Assembly (NCBI GenBank): GCA_963969595.1 | Contig: OZ018409.1 | Span: 16,586,975-16,650,974 of the forward strand | Source of the DNA: Neckera pumila | Lineage: Eukaryota > Streptophyta > Bryopsida > Hypnales > Neckeraceae | Direction of reading: 5' to 3' | Length of the DNA stretch: 64,000 bases | In this document: positions 13,331 to 25,719 of the stretch, one piece after another | How positions within the stretch are numbered: the first letter of the stretch is position 1 | Layout: the number at the start of each line of letters is the position of its first letter | Notes under the pieces: model-generated | The model's database searches: none | Told to the model about the DNA's origin: nothing | What the model saw: only the letters and a program-made list of their open reading frames with translations | Program-made: the position numbers and the translations under genes

Positions 13331-15123
13331 CACAAGCTATTCTTTTCAAACGCTCCTAATTTTCCGTTCAATTATACAACCTAAAATACTAAAATTAAGA
13401 CGATAATTTATTGATTTCACTCAATTGATTTTACACTAGCTGCTGGAGAGGAGGATCTCCCCATTCATTGCTCACAAGTGTAATTTCATCGGATATCAGA
13501 AATGCCATCTCATGAAGGTACAAGAGAAGGGTAAAGTATGGCACTTTCAATTGACATTGCAAGCCCAAATGTCCCAAAGAAACTTGCACCAACTTTGAGC
13601 TGATCCGCAAGCTCAACCAAATTATATAACTTCCACATCTCTACCACATAAAGCAATCATTCTCTTCCCATAGAATCTTCCATCCACTTTCCAAAATCAT
13701 TTAATATATTCATAGTCATGACTGGGTTTACTTGCATGGGGGTGTTCAAAATCATTTGATTTGCAAGGTTTGCTCACTGCATTTCTGCAGCTTTCCACCA
13801 GAATACAATCGGATGATTTCCCTTGGTAGAGATCTGAGTTCATGCCTCTTCCCAAATTCCTGACCCTCTGACCATGGTCAAGTTCTCAAACTCGTCAAAT
13901 TCAAGTATTTGAGAGCTCCAAAACTGTAGCATTCGAGTGCACAAAGCTCTAAAAACTCACACTGATATAAATCTGAGGTTCCAGTTGGCATCAGGAAATA
14001 AAACTTGTGCCCATTTCTCTAAATTTGACATTTAGAGAAACTTGATGAGTAAAGCTCTGACCTTAACACTGGCATGAATAAAGACCTTTTGAAGGGAATA
14101 ATCTTAGACAACTCATCAACTTCGATTATTCTTTTAGAGAACTACCAATAGACAAAAATTCCTCATGCTGTAAGTAAATGGTACAATTAAAGAATATCAG
14201 TACCCGCATCAGGAGATTGTATTTGGAAAGGAGTGCAAGCTTCAAATTAATGCCAAGAAACAAAACATAAGAATGTCCAATCATGAATTCACTTAAGCAA
14301 TTAGATCAGATCAAATGATCTGCATTAGCTTGGGAAAGGTGACAGCGCTCACATCTGAATTTCTCAATGTAGAAGACATGCTGAGCACTCAATACACATC
14401 AGCCATGGCCAATATCACAGTTTATCTTTTTTAAGTTACATAACAAGCAATGAGCTCCATGATCCATCTTGAATTAAGTAGCAACCTCCTCTTTTCCACA
14501 TCTCTTCTAAACAGAATCCAAGAAAAATCAACTAAATGGACCACCCTGAGCAGCTTATGCCCGGAAATTCTGAAATCTGGAATCAATGGTTACATCATGA
14601 GGCTGGAAAACTCAATCACATACGTCAAAATGGAGGATTTCAAAGAGATTGGCACTGTTTCAGTCGCTCAACTGAAAAATCATATTTGTTAGAATTGCGA
14701 GAGAAGAAGTGATTGAGGTCAAGTGAAAGAATATTTAATAAAAAAAAATTTACATACTTATCGTGTATGGCAATTGAATCTAATGTGTGTCTTTCCTAGA
14801 GTCGCAACTCTTCTTGCTAAGAGTCATAGCAATCCTATTAACTAGTATACTACTCAACATACTATATATGTAAATGTACGGTATGACTAACAAGACCCAC
14901 ATTAGTTGTCCTTTCCAGATCTGTGGGTGTCACAATTTTTGGCTGTCTAGAACCCACTATTCACAGAGAGGTTATCCTTGTTTCCTTATGGGAACATGAG
15001 AAGTTTCCTAGAGTATTTTGTACGAGGAATGAGGGGAATAAGGGAAAAGAAGCAGCTGGGAAAATTCAGTGTTAAAAATCAGGGGACCTAGAGTATCACG
15101 CCATGAAGTTATGGTGGTCAAAA

Positions 15124-16404
15124 TCACAGGGGGGGCGTCTCAGTTTCGTGGGTTGTCATTCCCGGTTTCGAGCAAACAGGAATACAATAGGTCTTCACAG
15201 CCCCGATAAGGTACGATGCAAAGCTCCTCTCTTTGCATAGAATTTCATCTACTTCCCTACAGATTGTCTCTATGTAGACGTTGTCTTCATGGCGTTTCTC
15301 ATAACCGTATGGAATACCTCTTTGTTGGCAAAGCCAAGTCACAACTTCTCTACACTTTTCCACCTGGAGAGGGTGATTGCCCTTGCTCATTTCCTCCCAG
15401 GTATCTTCCCAAGTTTTTTCGTCCAGATGAGCCCTCACTTATTTTGGTGAGAGCTCGTAGAACAGAGGTAATACTCGAATTCTATCCGTAGAGTCGTTCA
15501 TCTGAGCTTCCACAAAAGCAATCAACCCTGTCATAGGCCACTTTGCTACAAAAAAAGCATTGGTCACCACCACGACCCCCACATCAAATCTTGCTGATTC
15601 TTGAGTGTTCCACCTTATTCGCAGAGGAGAACCCCGCGAACCCGCTTTCCTTCAAAAGAGATAAATCTAGTCCACTTTGTGATCCTTGTGGCTTAGCAGG
15701 CTTGCCTTCATTATAGTTTGCATAATAGATATCCATACAAGAGTCCGCTTCATCATAATCAATCCAGATTTGCTGGTATAGAATGGCACTGCTTGAAGCC
15801 AAGCTGTAGAAAGGCTCAATCCAATAAATAGATGTCATACTGGCCAAGTTAATACCAATGTGATTACCATTGGTATCTTTGAACTCCGGGTTCATGTAGG
15901 TGTCCAATTCCACACCAAGGGTATGGTTGTCAGAAACATAATTCTTTGCGGCTTTGAGGGTTTTGGAGGTTATAAGTCCCATCAAGTCTCCGGGAGCTCC
16001 TAAGGTAATGTTGTCAGGAACTATTACGAAGGCCATACCTGGCCCTATTTGACTGAGATTAGACCCAATCTGCAACTTGTAGATGAATGAGGTGAACTGA
16101 AAGATTTTACTGTTGTGGAACCAGGATCTATCATTTGCACGGCGCCTGGATATTGAAATCGACCAGAGCTGATGGAATCAAAATCATACTCTGCATGATC
16201 GATTTGGAAACAACCAGTACTGGTGTTGAAAATCCAGTTGCTATTAGATACTAAGGAAATAGACTTCTCCTCAAAGCCACTAAAAGCGAAGGTGACAGCC
16301 CCGACACTGGAATCAAATGGTAAGCTCAGAAGAAGGGCCAGCACACCCAAGCAAAATAGGCGAGCCCCAGCCAGAACGATGGCCAATCCTGAGTACTTGC
16401 CCAT
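15124..16404 (-). pseudogene. Broken copy of the lectin-TIR gene
   Basis: Degenerate paralogue of the gene at 54,926-56,569, same orientation. The signal peptide and lectin domain are recognisable, and the metal-site residues of the VELDT...HIGIN block are kept. Three lesions are visible by comparison with the intact copy: a 2-base insertion near 16,093 that shifts the frame inside the lectin domain; an internal deletion of about 130 codons near 15,595-15,615 that joins the end of the lectin directly to the middle of the TIR domain, removing the membrane helix and the BB-loop half; and a TAA stop near 15,440 where the intact gene has Gln in SPEQVR. The putative catalytic Glu of KWPMTEL is Gly here. 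A full-length product is impossible; a secreted lectin-only fragment is conceivable but would be frameshifted. Confidence 0.88.
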
Positions 16405-16628
16405 GAGTACTGACGACACAAACTTGATCTCCTTGTCACTGTGTGAACTTAACTTGCTGGCAGTCTTCTCAGCCTGCATCACATACACCAAGTTTTCTCA
16501 TTCGTGCGATTTCGTTAAATTGGCGTCATTCTGGCGCAGATAATTGTGACATGTATTGATGCAAAGCTCAAAAACCTAGTGCATGTAGATTTATGTTTCA
16601 AGCCTGAAAGTTCCAAGGCAATGGAATA

Positions 16629-16820
16629 CAGTAGAACCTCTCTTAGTGCATAGTCTTGGGACTATGCACTAAGAGAGGTTTATCCAATTGGAGAGGTTCT
16701 GTACTGAACTTTGGTTAACATGGTCTCTCACTATAGGGCCTCCAACTACTGTTCACAAATAAATGCTTCAAAGTATTATCTCTCTTACTAAGAGAGTATG
16801 CACTAAAAGAGGTTCTACTG
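16629..16820. mobile_element. pogo/Tc1-mariner-like MITE
   Basis: 192-base element with terminal inverted repeats CAGTAGAACCTCTCTTAGTG and the mirrored GAGGTTCTACTG, flanked by TA dinucleotides at 16,627-16,628 and 16,821-16,822. The CAGT start and TA target duplication fit non-autonomous pogo/Tigger-like elements. The left end folds back on itself (16,631-16,681). It is missing at the matching site of the other duplication copy near 56,790, so it is copy-specific. Confidence 0.75.
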
Positions 16821-17395
16821 TATTGACAAAGTAACAAATTTGACATTTCTACCACAAAATTCTGAACTTGACAAGTGAGAATAGCTAGCTAGCGACCATC
16901 CTTTTGCAATTAGACCACAATGTTAACTATCTTTGCACAGATACCAACGTACGGAACCACAAATTTGCATGGAGAAGGGAGACAGGGAATTCACCCCAAT
17001 TCCCTTTGTCAGAGATAACAGGGGAATTTAGAAAATCTCATGTGTGATTACAGGGAAATATGAGCGATTCATTAGTCTCACTTCCCCACTGGAGGATCTA
17101 GCTAGGATATCCTGATTTCTAACACAGAATTCAAGAAGCGAAATAGCAAAGTGCGACCGTATGAGCAAAACCAGATCGAATCTAAGTTGAACAATGAAAC
17201 TTGCAGCCAAGCTTGTAGATTCAATGACGTTACATACACACCTCTATGAATGGAAACCCTAGCGTGGAGGGCCGGCCCTTCTCCACTTGCAGTCTGCTCC
17301 AAGCTTGCAGGACAGCTGGTGCTTAGATATGGTACATAACCCTTCAATGGCGTCCCCTTGTGGAAGAGAGCTCGGAGCTATGGAGACAACTGGGC

Positions 17396-19217
17396 ACACA
17401 CTTGATGAGGGTTTAGGGTTTAGAAGATTATGGGGAGAAAGTGAGCATCAGTCTGTTGCAGGGCGTTTGACAGTAGTTTTTGAATAATTAATTAACATTG
17501 TGTTGCGTGTTGAGTGTGATCGCTCAGTGAGCTCTGAATTTCCTTATTTCTAAAAAATTAGGTTCAACAATGGAGGTTCAATTCAGTGAAGCACGAGTTC
17601 GACTGAGGCGCTTTTGGTATGATCGTCTTCTGTGTGTGTCAGCAGAGACTCATGATATTTCCCTTGTTCACTTTCCCATGTGTGAGTGACAAACCTCACA
17701 CAGGGGAGAATCACACAGGGGAAAGTCACAAGGTTTGTCACCCACAGGGGAAAGTGATACAGGGATATGCATAAGTCCGTGATCTCTGGATTTTTAATTT
17801 TTTTTTTTCCGATTAGGTGCGAGGTTGACTGTCTAGTTTTGTTTAGGTGGAGGTCTGCCGATCGGAGATTAGTTTTAGTTGCAGAAAAGCTTTACTGCTG
17901 TGTGTTCTTCTTTCCAGGGTTCAGGGTGTGTATCCAAACTGGTAGCTTGATCGCCTTCTCTCCGTACAATTTCCGTTCAACGACGTTACGGTTCATGTGT
18001 AACTAATTTGCTCGTAGTTTACGCAATTGTGACTGTAATCGTGTTGCTTTTGCTGCGCCTCAACTAACCGACCTCATTGCCTTCCATCTGTGGACGACCG
18101 TGACACTTCGTCTCCCTTCGATTCCAAAAAAAAAAATCAAAAGAAAAGAAAAAGGGAAGCATCATCGCCGTGAATGGTCACGACTATTTTATCGTGAAGG
18201 ATAGACTAGGTAGATGCTCACGACTATTTTAGCATTGCTTATGACTGTCTTCTAAGCTTGTGATAGCAATGGCAACTCTTGTTTCTAGCAGAATAGCTTT
18301 TCTCAGGTTTGTGTCTTGTTTCAATGGTAGGCAGTGATTGCACAAAACACCTGTCAATTTTGTTGCGTTTTGCAACACCACTCATGATTTTTTCTGGAGT
18401 ACTTTAAATAATTTAAAAAATTTGGCTAATGTATACACCTTTAAAATGAAGATAACCACCAAAGGAAAAGTCCCGGAAAGTTCTCGTAAAATTCTCTAAA
18501 TAAGAGAATTGGGAAAGTGCCAAAACTCAAGAAAATAGATACTTCGAGGAAAAAAATTTAAATAAATAAAATAAAAATTGGTCATTTCTAACAACTCTAT
18601 GGAGATGGTCATTCACCAAGAAAGCCACCAAATTTTATTTTTTTTATCTTTCAAAATGCAAGTTGAATGAAGCTTACTTTATGGACTTCTACACCACATA
18701 AAATTAAGTATTTTTAGAATTGCTTTGGATAATAGCTATGAATCTACTAGAAGACCATCTACTCCAAATTTCAGCTCCAAAATCATTTTTTTGAATACTA
18801 AATAGTATTATGACCCCCCAAACTAGCAAGTGTGACATAATATCGGGGGCTATTATCAAATAGTAAAACATTTTTAAAAATATCCAAAAAATTAGACAAG
18901 GTGTATAATAGCCATAAGTACCTTGTCTATGAAATTTGAGTCATTTGGAGTCAAAATGCAAAAGTTATAGCCAAAAAACTAATCGGCATGCAGCATGTGA
19001 TAGAAAACAGTACAAGTGTTTCATCCAATGACCATGGTGTTGGCGTAACTTGTTGACGTCAGTGAAAGTTTGTTTTGTCATCCTAAACCTTTGTTTGAAA
19101 ATGATAAGTGTTGTATGATCCCATTAAACCGACCTATGCATATCTCGGGGTCCCATTGTAGGATTGAATCCTTCCTTGTTTTGACCCGTTTTTGTCACTT
19201 AATTTCAAAAAAAAATT
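17396..19217. other. No gene seen; short internal repeats
   Basis: Beyond the duplication edge. At 17,655-17,765 a motif close to CACAGGGGAAAGTCAC recurs several times in both orientations. Otherwise AT-rich spacer. Confidence 0.35.
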
Positions 19218-19357
19218 CACTACAAGAAAACAATATCCAAATTGACACGTCCTAATTGACTAAAATGTCCAAATTAACAAAATGCTCTCAAAAAAATGTC
19301 CAAATTGATAGAAAATTGACAAAAAAATGTCCGAATTGACACTGCTCCCTTGTAGTG
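19218..19357. mobile_element. Miniature CACTA-like element
   Basis: 140 bases starting CACTACAAGAAAAC and ending CCTTGTAGTG, with TGTCCAAATTGAC repeated inside. The flanking triplets are ATT and TTT, so the target duplication is imperfect; assignment rests on the ends. Confidence 0.5.
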
Positions 19358-20236
19358 TTTGTTGTATAAGAAGCAAATCGTTTTGATTTAAACTTATACA
19401 CTACAAGAGATATGGTAGTTTTCAAAAAGGGAGATTAGTAAGAAAGTACTGAAAAATGGTGTGCAACGCTAGAAGGTCACAGGTAATGCTAGAAATCAGT
19501 AAATTGGAAGCGGGCATTCATTCTTAATCGGTCCATTCAGGTCTGATCAGCATGTCCTTTTTGATGTGAACAGTGCACTTGTCCTTCCAGATTTATATAC
19601 TGTATATTTTTATGTTAAAAAACAACACTATCCACTTTAGAATAAATTTTGTGCTGTACCGGTACAGTGGTTAGTTGAGGTTTAAAAAGAGGATGCCCTA
19701 TGGTTCAGTCTTCATGCTTAATTTAGGTAGCCAGTTGCTAGAGACACTTTCCCATTATATCAAATGAACGTGGCTACATTTCTTTGGATTTCTATACAGT
19801 ACATGGCCTTTATTCTTTTCATGAGATATCAATCCGTCTATCGACAAAATTACCATCATAGCGGTGGGGAGCATGCAAAAAGGATTGAAAGCCATAACAT
19901 TATTAACGTTCAGTGGGGGGGTCCCTTTTGCTCCTCCAATATCAAGACCCCCCAAGCCATTGATGTGCATAAGTTTTGGTCCTGTTAGATCTACAATGTG
20001 ATGTGACCAATGGAATTTGCTCAATTATAACTAAAATCCCCCCCGCAAGCATCCAAAGGGGGATTATCCCTCATGTCAGAGGGAAGAAAAACACTCAGTT
20101 AACAATGTTATGGCACAAAGCACAGGTACTAAGATGCTTTGAATTTAAAAAAATCATACATGGCCAGTATGACATTAAGCAATTCTATACTTGCTTGACA
20201 AACAAATGTGAGATTTCTTTATTACTATGAAGTGAA
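19358..20236. other. No gene seen
   Basis: Spacer with one further isolated CACTACAAGAG-like end near 19,399 that I could not pair. Confidence 0.35.
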
Positions 20237-21098
20237 CCCCTAAAATTCAATGACTATGTTTTCACCAAATGCGCTAAAAAATTGTCATTTGTAGTACAAC
20301 TACCAAATTTTTGAAACAATTTTTTTCTTACACATGTAACCCTAAAATCTTGTAGTATGTTGACTTGAGAACATGCGGTTAAAAATTTAAAAATTTTCAC
20401 CGTGTCGGTTACAAGATATAAGCATTCAAATTCATTGAAATAATTTTTTTGGCCTTCCAAAAAATAAGGCAATTACACTTCACAACCTCACTTTCCTATG
20501 AAAAAAATGTTTAAAATAGTGGTGCGTCTCTGGATTAATTATTCAAGGCAAATTGGCTATATTCTTGAAAATTTTCAAATCATTTGGAATTGTACAATAT
20601 ATAGGAAAAAATAATAAGTAGAAATAAGCACGGAAATAAGTAGAAAATTATTCAAAGTACAAAATTGTTAGGAATTTAATAATGACATTGAAAAATATCA
20701 ATCCCAATGGTTGCAATGTTGTAGTAGACAATCTACGTTCTTTGATTTTATTTTTTTCAAAAAATATTGAAAGTTAAGTAAGATAAAGGACTTCAAAGTT
20801 TATTTCAGAGTAGAAAATCCATAACTACCCATGAACTAAAAGTCCTCATAACTTTTGACTCATTGATCAAAAAAGTGATTTTTTTCTTATATGCCCGGAC
20901 CGCACATTTATGAAAAAAAAACCATATTAGGCTATAACTTTTCATATTTTCAAATGTCATGAAATTTAGTGCCTATGAAAGATATTCTTTGTTCCCACCT
21001 CCTATTAAAATGTGGGCCCAAAATACAGAAATCTCCACTTACAAGTACCTGCCCAAAATTAATATGTAGCCAAAAAACGCATGTTGGTCTTTTAGGGG
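20237..21098 (-). mobile_element. TTAA element D, inverted member of a head-to-head pair
   Basis: Starts CCCCTAAAATTC after TGAA and ends CTTTTAGGGG before TTGA. The body matches element B on the opposite strand. The flanks are degenerate TTAA. It abuts element E, making a large inverted repeat centred near 21,100. Confidence 0.62.
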
Positions 21099-21102
21099 TT
21101 GA

Positions 21103-22320
21103 AGGACCATCTTGCTATTTTTGTGGCTATTTTTAGCAACATAGCAATTTTGGGCAGGTACTTGTGACTAGAAATTTGCATATTTTACGCTCAAATTTAA
21201 TAGAAGGCGTGGACAAGGATTATCTTTCATGTGTACTAAATTTTATGACATTTGGAAATAATAATAAAAAATTATGGCCTAATATGTTTTTTTTTTTGTA
21301 AGTGTGCAGCTCGGGCATATAAGAAAAAATCACTTTTCCAAGAAACAAAAATTTGAGATTGGTTTTCTAGTTTTATATGTACATGAAAAGCTTTGAATCA
21401 TTCCATTTTGATAAATGAGTCAAAATTTGTGAGGAGTTTTAGTTTGCAGGTAGTTATGGATTTTCAAGTCTAAAATTAACTTTGAAGTCCTTTATCTTAC
21501 TCAATTTTCAATATTTTTTGATAAAAAATAAAATCATAGGATGTAGATTGTCCATTAGATGAGATTCGGGGGTCTTGGAGGGCTCCGAGTTCCCCTACTG
21601 TCTGCTGCGTTCCCAAACTGCGGGAACGCAGCAGCAGCACCTAGTTGATGTGATCAAATGACTACCATGTCATTTTTTGAATTTTTTTTTTTTGCTTAAA
21701 ATGATATTTTGGTAAATTTTTTTTTTTATTTATTTTTTGAAAAAAAAAAATTCTGACACACCCGTACCGGCGTTCACTGAATCTGGGTAGATCAGGGAAT
21801 AGGCTTGAAACGGCCCTCCAAGACCCCGAAATATCATCTAATGCTATTACAACATTGCAACCATGGGAATGGGCATTTTTGAATTCCATAATTGAATTTT
21901 TAACAACTTAGTATTTTGAATCATTTTCTACTTCTTTCTACTTACTATTTTTTCTTATATATTGTACAATTCCAAATGATTTGGAAAATTTTAAGCATGT
22001 AGCCAACTTGTCTAGGAAAAAGAGTCCATAGAAGTACCACCATTTTGTACATTTTTTCATACAAATGTGAGGTTGTGAAGTGCAACAACCAATTTTTTGT
22101 AAGGCCAAAAATAAGATTTTAGTGAATTTGAATGCTTATAACTTGCAGTCCACACGACAATTTTTTTTGATATTTTTACCATGTGTGGTCAAGTCAGCAT
22201 ACTACAAGATTTGACAATTACATGTGTCAAAAATTTTTTTTTCAAAAATTTGGTACTTATACCAGAAATGGCAGTTTTTGAGTGTTTTGGAAAAAAACAT
22301 AGTCAAGGAACTTTAAGGGG
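21103..22320 (+). mobile_element. TTAA element E with nested MITE
   Basis: Ends CTTTAAGGGG before TTAT (degenerate TTAA). The body matches elements A and B in plus orientation, apart from an insertion at 21,553-21,843. Its left terminus has lost the CCCC end where it joins element D. Confidence 0.62.
21553..21843. mobile_element. MITE nested in element E
   Basis: About 290 bases with inverted ends reading CATTAGATGAGATTCGGGGG and, on the reverse strand, CATTAGATGATATTTCGGGG, both continuing into GTCTTGGAGGGC. Inside, 21,601-21,636 forms a perfect hairpin around GCTGCGTTCCC. It interrupts sequence that is continuous in elements B and D. Class not assigned. Confidence 0.65.
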
Positions 22321-24590
22321 TTATGTGCTTCAACAAAAGAAACCATGGAACAGAAAGGGACGAACATTGCAATTGTTGTACCCTAAGACATGCTATACTA
22401 GAATGCGCATTCACTATCCTCCAAAGATGACAGTCACTGCCTCCTCCGCTCTCATTGAAAATGGATCCGCAAGGAAAAAAGTGGAACCGCCTAAACTGCC
22501 GTTGATTAACCTTTTCCAAAAAACATATTGCAGTCGAATCCCTGCTATTGAGAGGAGCCTGCACTATCGTTGATAGCGCCGCCCAACAAGAAACCTGCAG
22601 TCGTTGATTTAGGATTCAGGAAGACGATCGGGGCCATAGGTGCGGTTAGGGTTTAGTGTTCAGGCGGTTAATGCGGCTTCAAAAAGGAGTTTTGTGCGCA
22701 GTTGTAGCACGTTTGCAGTGCAGTCTTGGTAGTTGGAGCTCTGTCTACGGTGCTTCTCTTGCAGACACAATATGTGCTTTGTTTTTTGGGGGTTCTTTTT
22801 GTTTTCTTTGCAGCAAGTTCCAATGTGTTGATTTGCTCTAGAATCTGCTCAATTAGTTGCCGCAACACAAGAAGAGTGCATTTGTAGATTTGGCTCCATT
22901 GTAGGAGAAGCAAAGCTGTCGTTATTGACAGAACTTGTTCTTGTGGGAGTTTAGAGTGCAAGAGAGTTCGTGTGGTGGTAGCAAAATTAAAGGTTCAAGA
23001 TCATCTAGAAGCATTCGTATGAATTACAGAATACCAAGTGTTGAATTAGCTCCATGAAAGGATCATTAGAACATTTAAGGTTTTGTAGATGGTTTTCAAA
23101 AACAGACTAAAGTTTGGCCGTAATGAAAGTCTTCAATGAAGCTTTTCCTTTGCCGATTCTGAAGTATTTGAATTCTTGTATTTCTTCAGCTTTAATTTTG
23201 AGGAATTGCAAGGATGTTGGTGTGGAACAAGTTGTAAATGCATTGATATTTAATCTTTTATTCAAGTTTCTTAGCTATTGCTTGTGCATGCCTCTCTCCA
23301 ACAAACAAATGCAAGCAAGTCAGCAGAACTTCAAGGCAACAATTGAACATGTTGCAAGAAAGAGCGGCTCTATTATGCTAAGCACGCCAAGGGAACAGTA
23401 GAACATGAAATGCAAAAGTGGCCATTGATTCTGTTGATTCAGATGGTCTTCCTGAGAGGCATGTGGCCTTACAATAGCCAGCATTCAAAGAAATGCTTAA
23501 AAAAATAAGAACCGCTACAGTAGCAATATTGGGACCACCTCGGGGGGTGCTGTGCCTTAAAAAAATAAAGATATATGAGCGACCAACCACTATTTTATAG
23601 GGGGCTATTACTTTTTTTTTTTTTTTTTTTCACATGCTACAATTATGTAATTTTCTAATTTGGGTTCATAGAGAAGGGGCTTGCATTACTTACAATTCCA
23701 ATTTTCTATGAATAAATGATATGGTAAATTAGATTGAAAAATTATTCTACTATAATTTTGGCCCAAAATTGAATGGGGTGGTTTGGTTTAGGGAATGTTC
23801 TCGACATATATAATGCAGCATGGACCCAAAAAATGTTGAGAAAATTTCAGGCCAACGACAATTTAAGTTACAACGAAATTTGACAGAAGAAAGCTTTTAC
23901 TCCAAAAAAAACTTTGGTGTCACCCTTTACTTGATATCTCACAAGATTCATTCTCATGTGGGAGCTGTATTAGGACACACATCAAACATAGTTTTCGTAC
24001 ACAATGATGGAGTAAGAAAAATAATGCTCATTGTGTTTACAAACACAGTGAATGGGACCAAAGTTAGCATTGCCAAAGACTATGCGCATGCGCAAATCCG
24101 CATAAGTATCGCTGGAGTTGCAAAAAAACGGACTGAGTAGCTCCGGCCGCCCCACATCATCCTCCACAGAGTACAATCTGATCTTGTAATTGAGCGCCAT
24201 CATCCACGCCCCTAAACCCTGCGTTCAACAAATCGAATCTGTCATTACACCACACAGCACATCTGGATCCAGAACGCAAGAGCAACGCACCCTAAACTCT
24301 GAAAGGTAAACCACAAATTAACAAGAGCCTGAAGACCACAAGACAACCGCAATACAAAACCCTACGTTGCCCAATTCAGAGACTAGCAATACCTCAAAGC
24401 AGCAGGTGCCAAGATGATCGCAGCGACCCCAGGCACCATGTGACGCTGTCACGCAAGAAAAAGACACAGAAAAAACAATTCCCCAAACCCTGAAGTCGTA
24501 AAGCCTAAAACCAAAACACAGATCTGCACCAAACCGTGACGGATTTGCAACAAAACGTAACGAGGGCTGCTTGGGGATGCTCCCAACGAA
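22321..24590. other. No recognisable gene
   Basis: Mixed-composition region with short open stretches on both strands (for example 23,114-23,401 plus) that match no family I know. A long T run sits near 23,613-23,630. Could be an eroded gene or retroelement. Confidence 0.3.
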
Positions 24591-25125
24591 CCAACCGTAG
24601 CCAAACAACAAAATTTATTGCACAAACCGTAGCCAAACAACAAAATTGATTGCACAAACCCGTAGCCAAACAACAAAATTGATTGCACAAACCGTAAACC
24701 CTACACGCACAACACAGATCCGCCCCAAACCGTAACGAGGGCTGCTGTGGGACACCCGAAACTGAACGGGCGCACAAACCGTAAACCCCGTATCCAGCAA
24801 ACTGAGGTCCTTGCACAAACCCTCCACCTCGTTCAAAGCAAATTGATTGCACAAACCCTCCACCTCGTCGACAGCAAACTCAGGTCCTTGCACACGCCAC
24901 GACCGGATTCTTGCACACGTCGGGAGATTGCACCCAGTCCCGACCAATTGAACAAACCCTAAACCTCTTCTTTGCAAACTCAGACGCAACGGTCGGCTTC
25001 AAGTGAACTGACCCCTAAGCCGAGTTGAGCCAGATTGCCCTGACCCCTAAGCCGAAAACCCCATCACTGAGCCAGATTGAACTGACCCCTAAGCGCAGTA
25101 AACCATCACTGAGTACCCTAAACGA
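24590..25125. repeat. Short tandem repeats
   Basis: A unit of about 37 bases containing CCGTAGCCAAACAACAAAAT and TTGCACAAACC is repeated three times at about 24,595-24,700. GCACAAACCCTCCACCTCGT recurs at about 24,810-24,870, and CTGACCCCTAAGCC units recur at 25,010-25,100. The many ORFs across it are a by-product of the repeat. Confidence 0.7.
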
Positions 25126-25716
25126 GATCTGCACAATCTTGTATTCTGTAATATTAAATCATACTCCGTAGTAACTTACAGTAGTCAGACCCTAAATTAT
25201 GTATCCATGTACAATGTATAACACTTAGTTGTAAGAGTAGTTAAGTCACTGTAGGAATCCGAGAGTCTTACATGAACTAAGATGTATATTTCCTATAGTA
25301 CAATAAGCAATTTCAGACATTTGGCCAAAGAATTTAATATAAAGGGGGCTATTTTAGTACTACTGCATTTTCTAATGGGGCCTATTATTCCATACCCTAT
25401 AGTACTTTAAAGACATCCAATGCCATATTCTATACCCTATAGTACTCTAAACTCTTTTATAATTTTTAGCCCAAATGAATAAAAAATACCCTATCATTTT
25501 TTCGCTCATAGTTTGCTAATCCGCCCGATGACTACACCCCCCGAGGGGACCACAAAGGAATTCACGTTCGTGAATCAACAAGTGGTTGTTACCAAGGGAG
25601 TTCTGCCAATTTGCAAGAGGACTTTCCTGTCTCCACAAAAATTTGCGGCTGCTTATTAAAAAGTCACGCCACAGAGTGTGGAAAAGACACCGTTCGGACA
25701 TTTAGCATTGTCTTTT
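25126..25716. other. No gene seen
   Basis: Left flank of the CACTA element. A short repeat CATACCCTATAGTACTxTAAA occurs twice at about 25,391-25,450. Confidence 0.4.
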
Positions 25717-25719
25717 AAT

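Larger units (their letters stand above)
13331..17395. repeat. Segmental duplication, copy with pseudogene
   Basis: About 4.1 kb matching 52,970-57,595 in direct orientation. It includes the 3' flank (13.4-15.1 kb), the broken lectin-TIR gene and about 1 kb of 5' flank. The upstream block near 17,281-17,390 (around GGACAGCTGGTGCT and GAGAGCTCGGAGCT) is also shared. It carries a pogo-like miniature element at 16,629-16,820 that the other copy lacks. Flank identity looks high by eye, suggesting a fairly young duplication. Confidence 0.85.

Noticed and set aside
14450..14692. 80-codon plus-strand ORF conserved in both duplication copies
   Set aside because: The homologous stretch at 54,370-54,530 carries frame-breaking indels while DNA similarity stays high, so it behaves as non-coding 3' flank.
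24950..24965. Interstitial telomere
   Set aside because: Only isolated CCCTAAA words, no tandem array.
24318..24989. Overlapping minus-strand ORFs with repeated CCLATG/FVQS words
   Set aside because: Produced by the underlying short tandem repeat.
24590..25125. CRISPR-like spaced repeats
   Set aside because: Repeats are contiguous and variable in length, and this is plant nuclear DNA.
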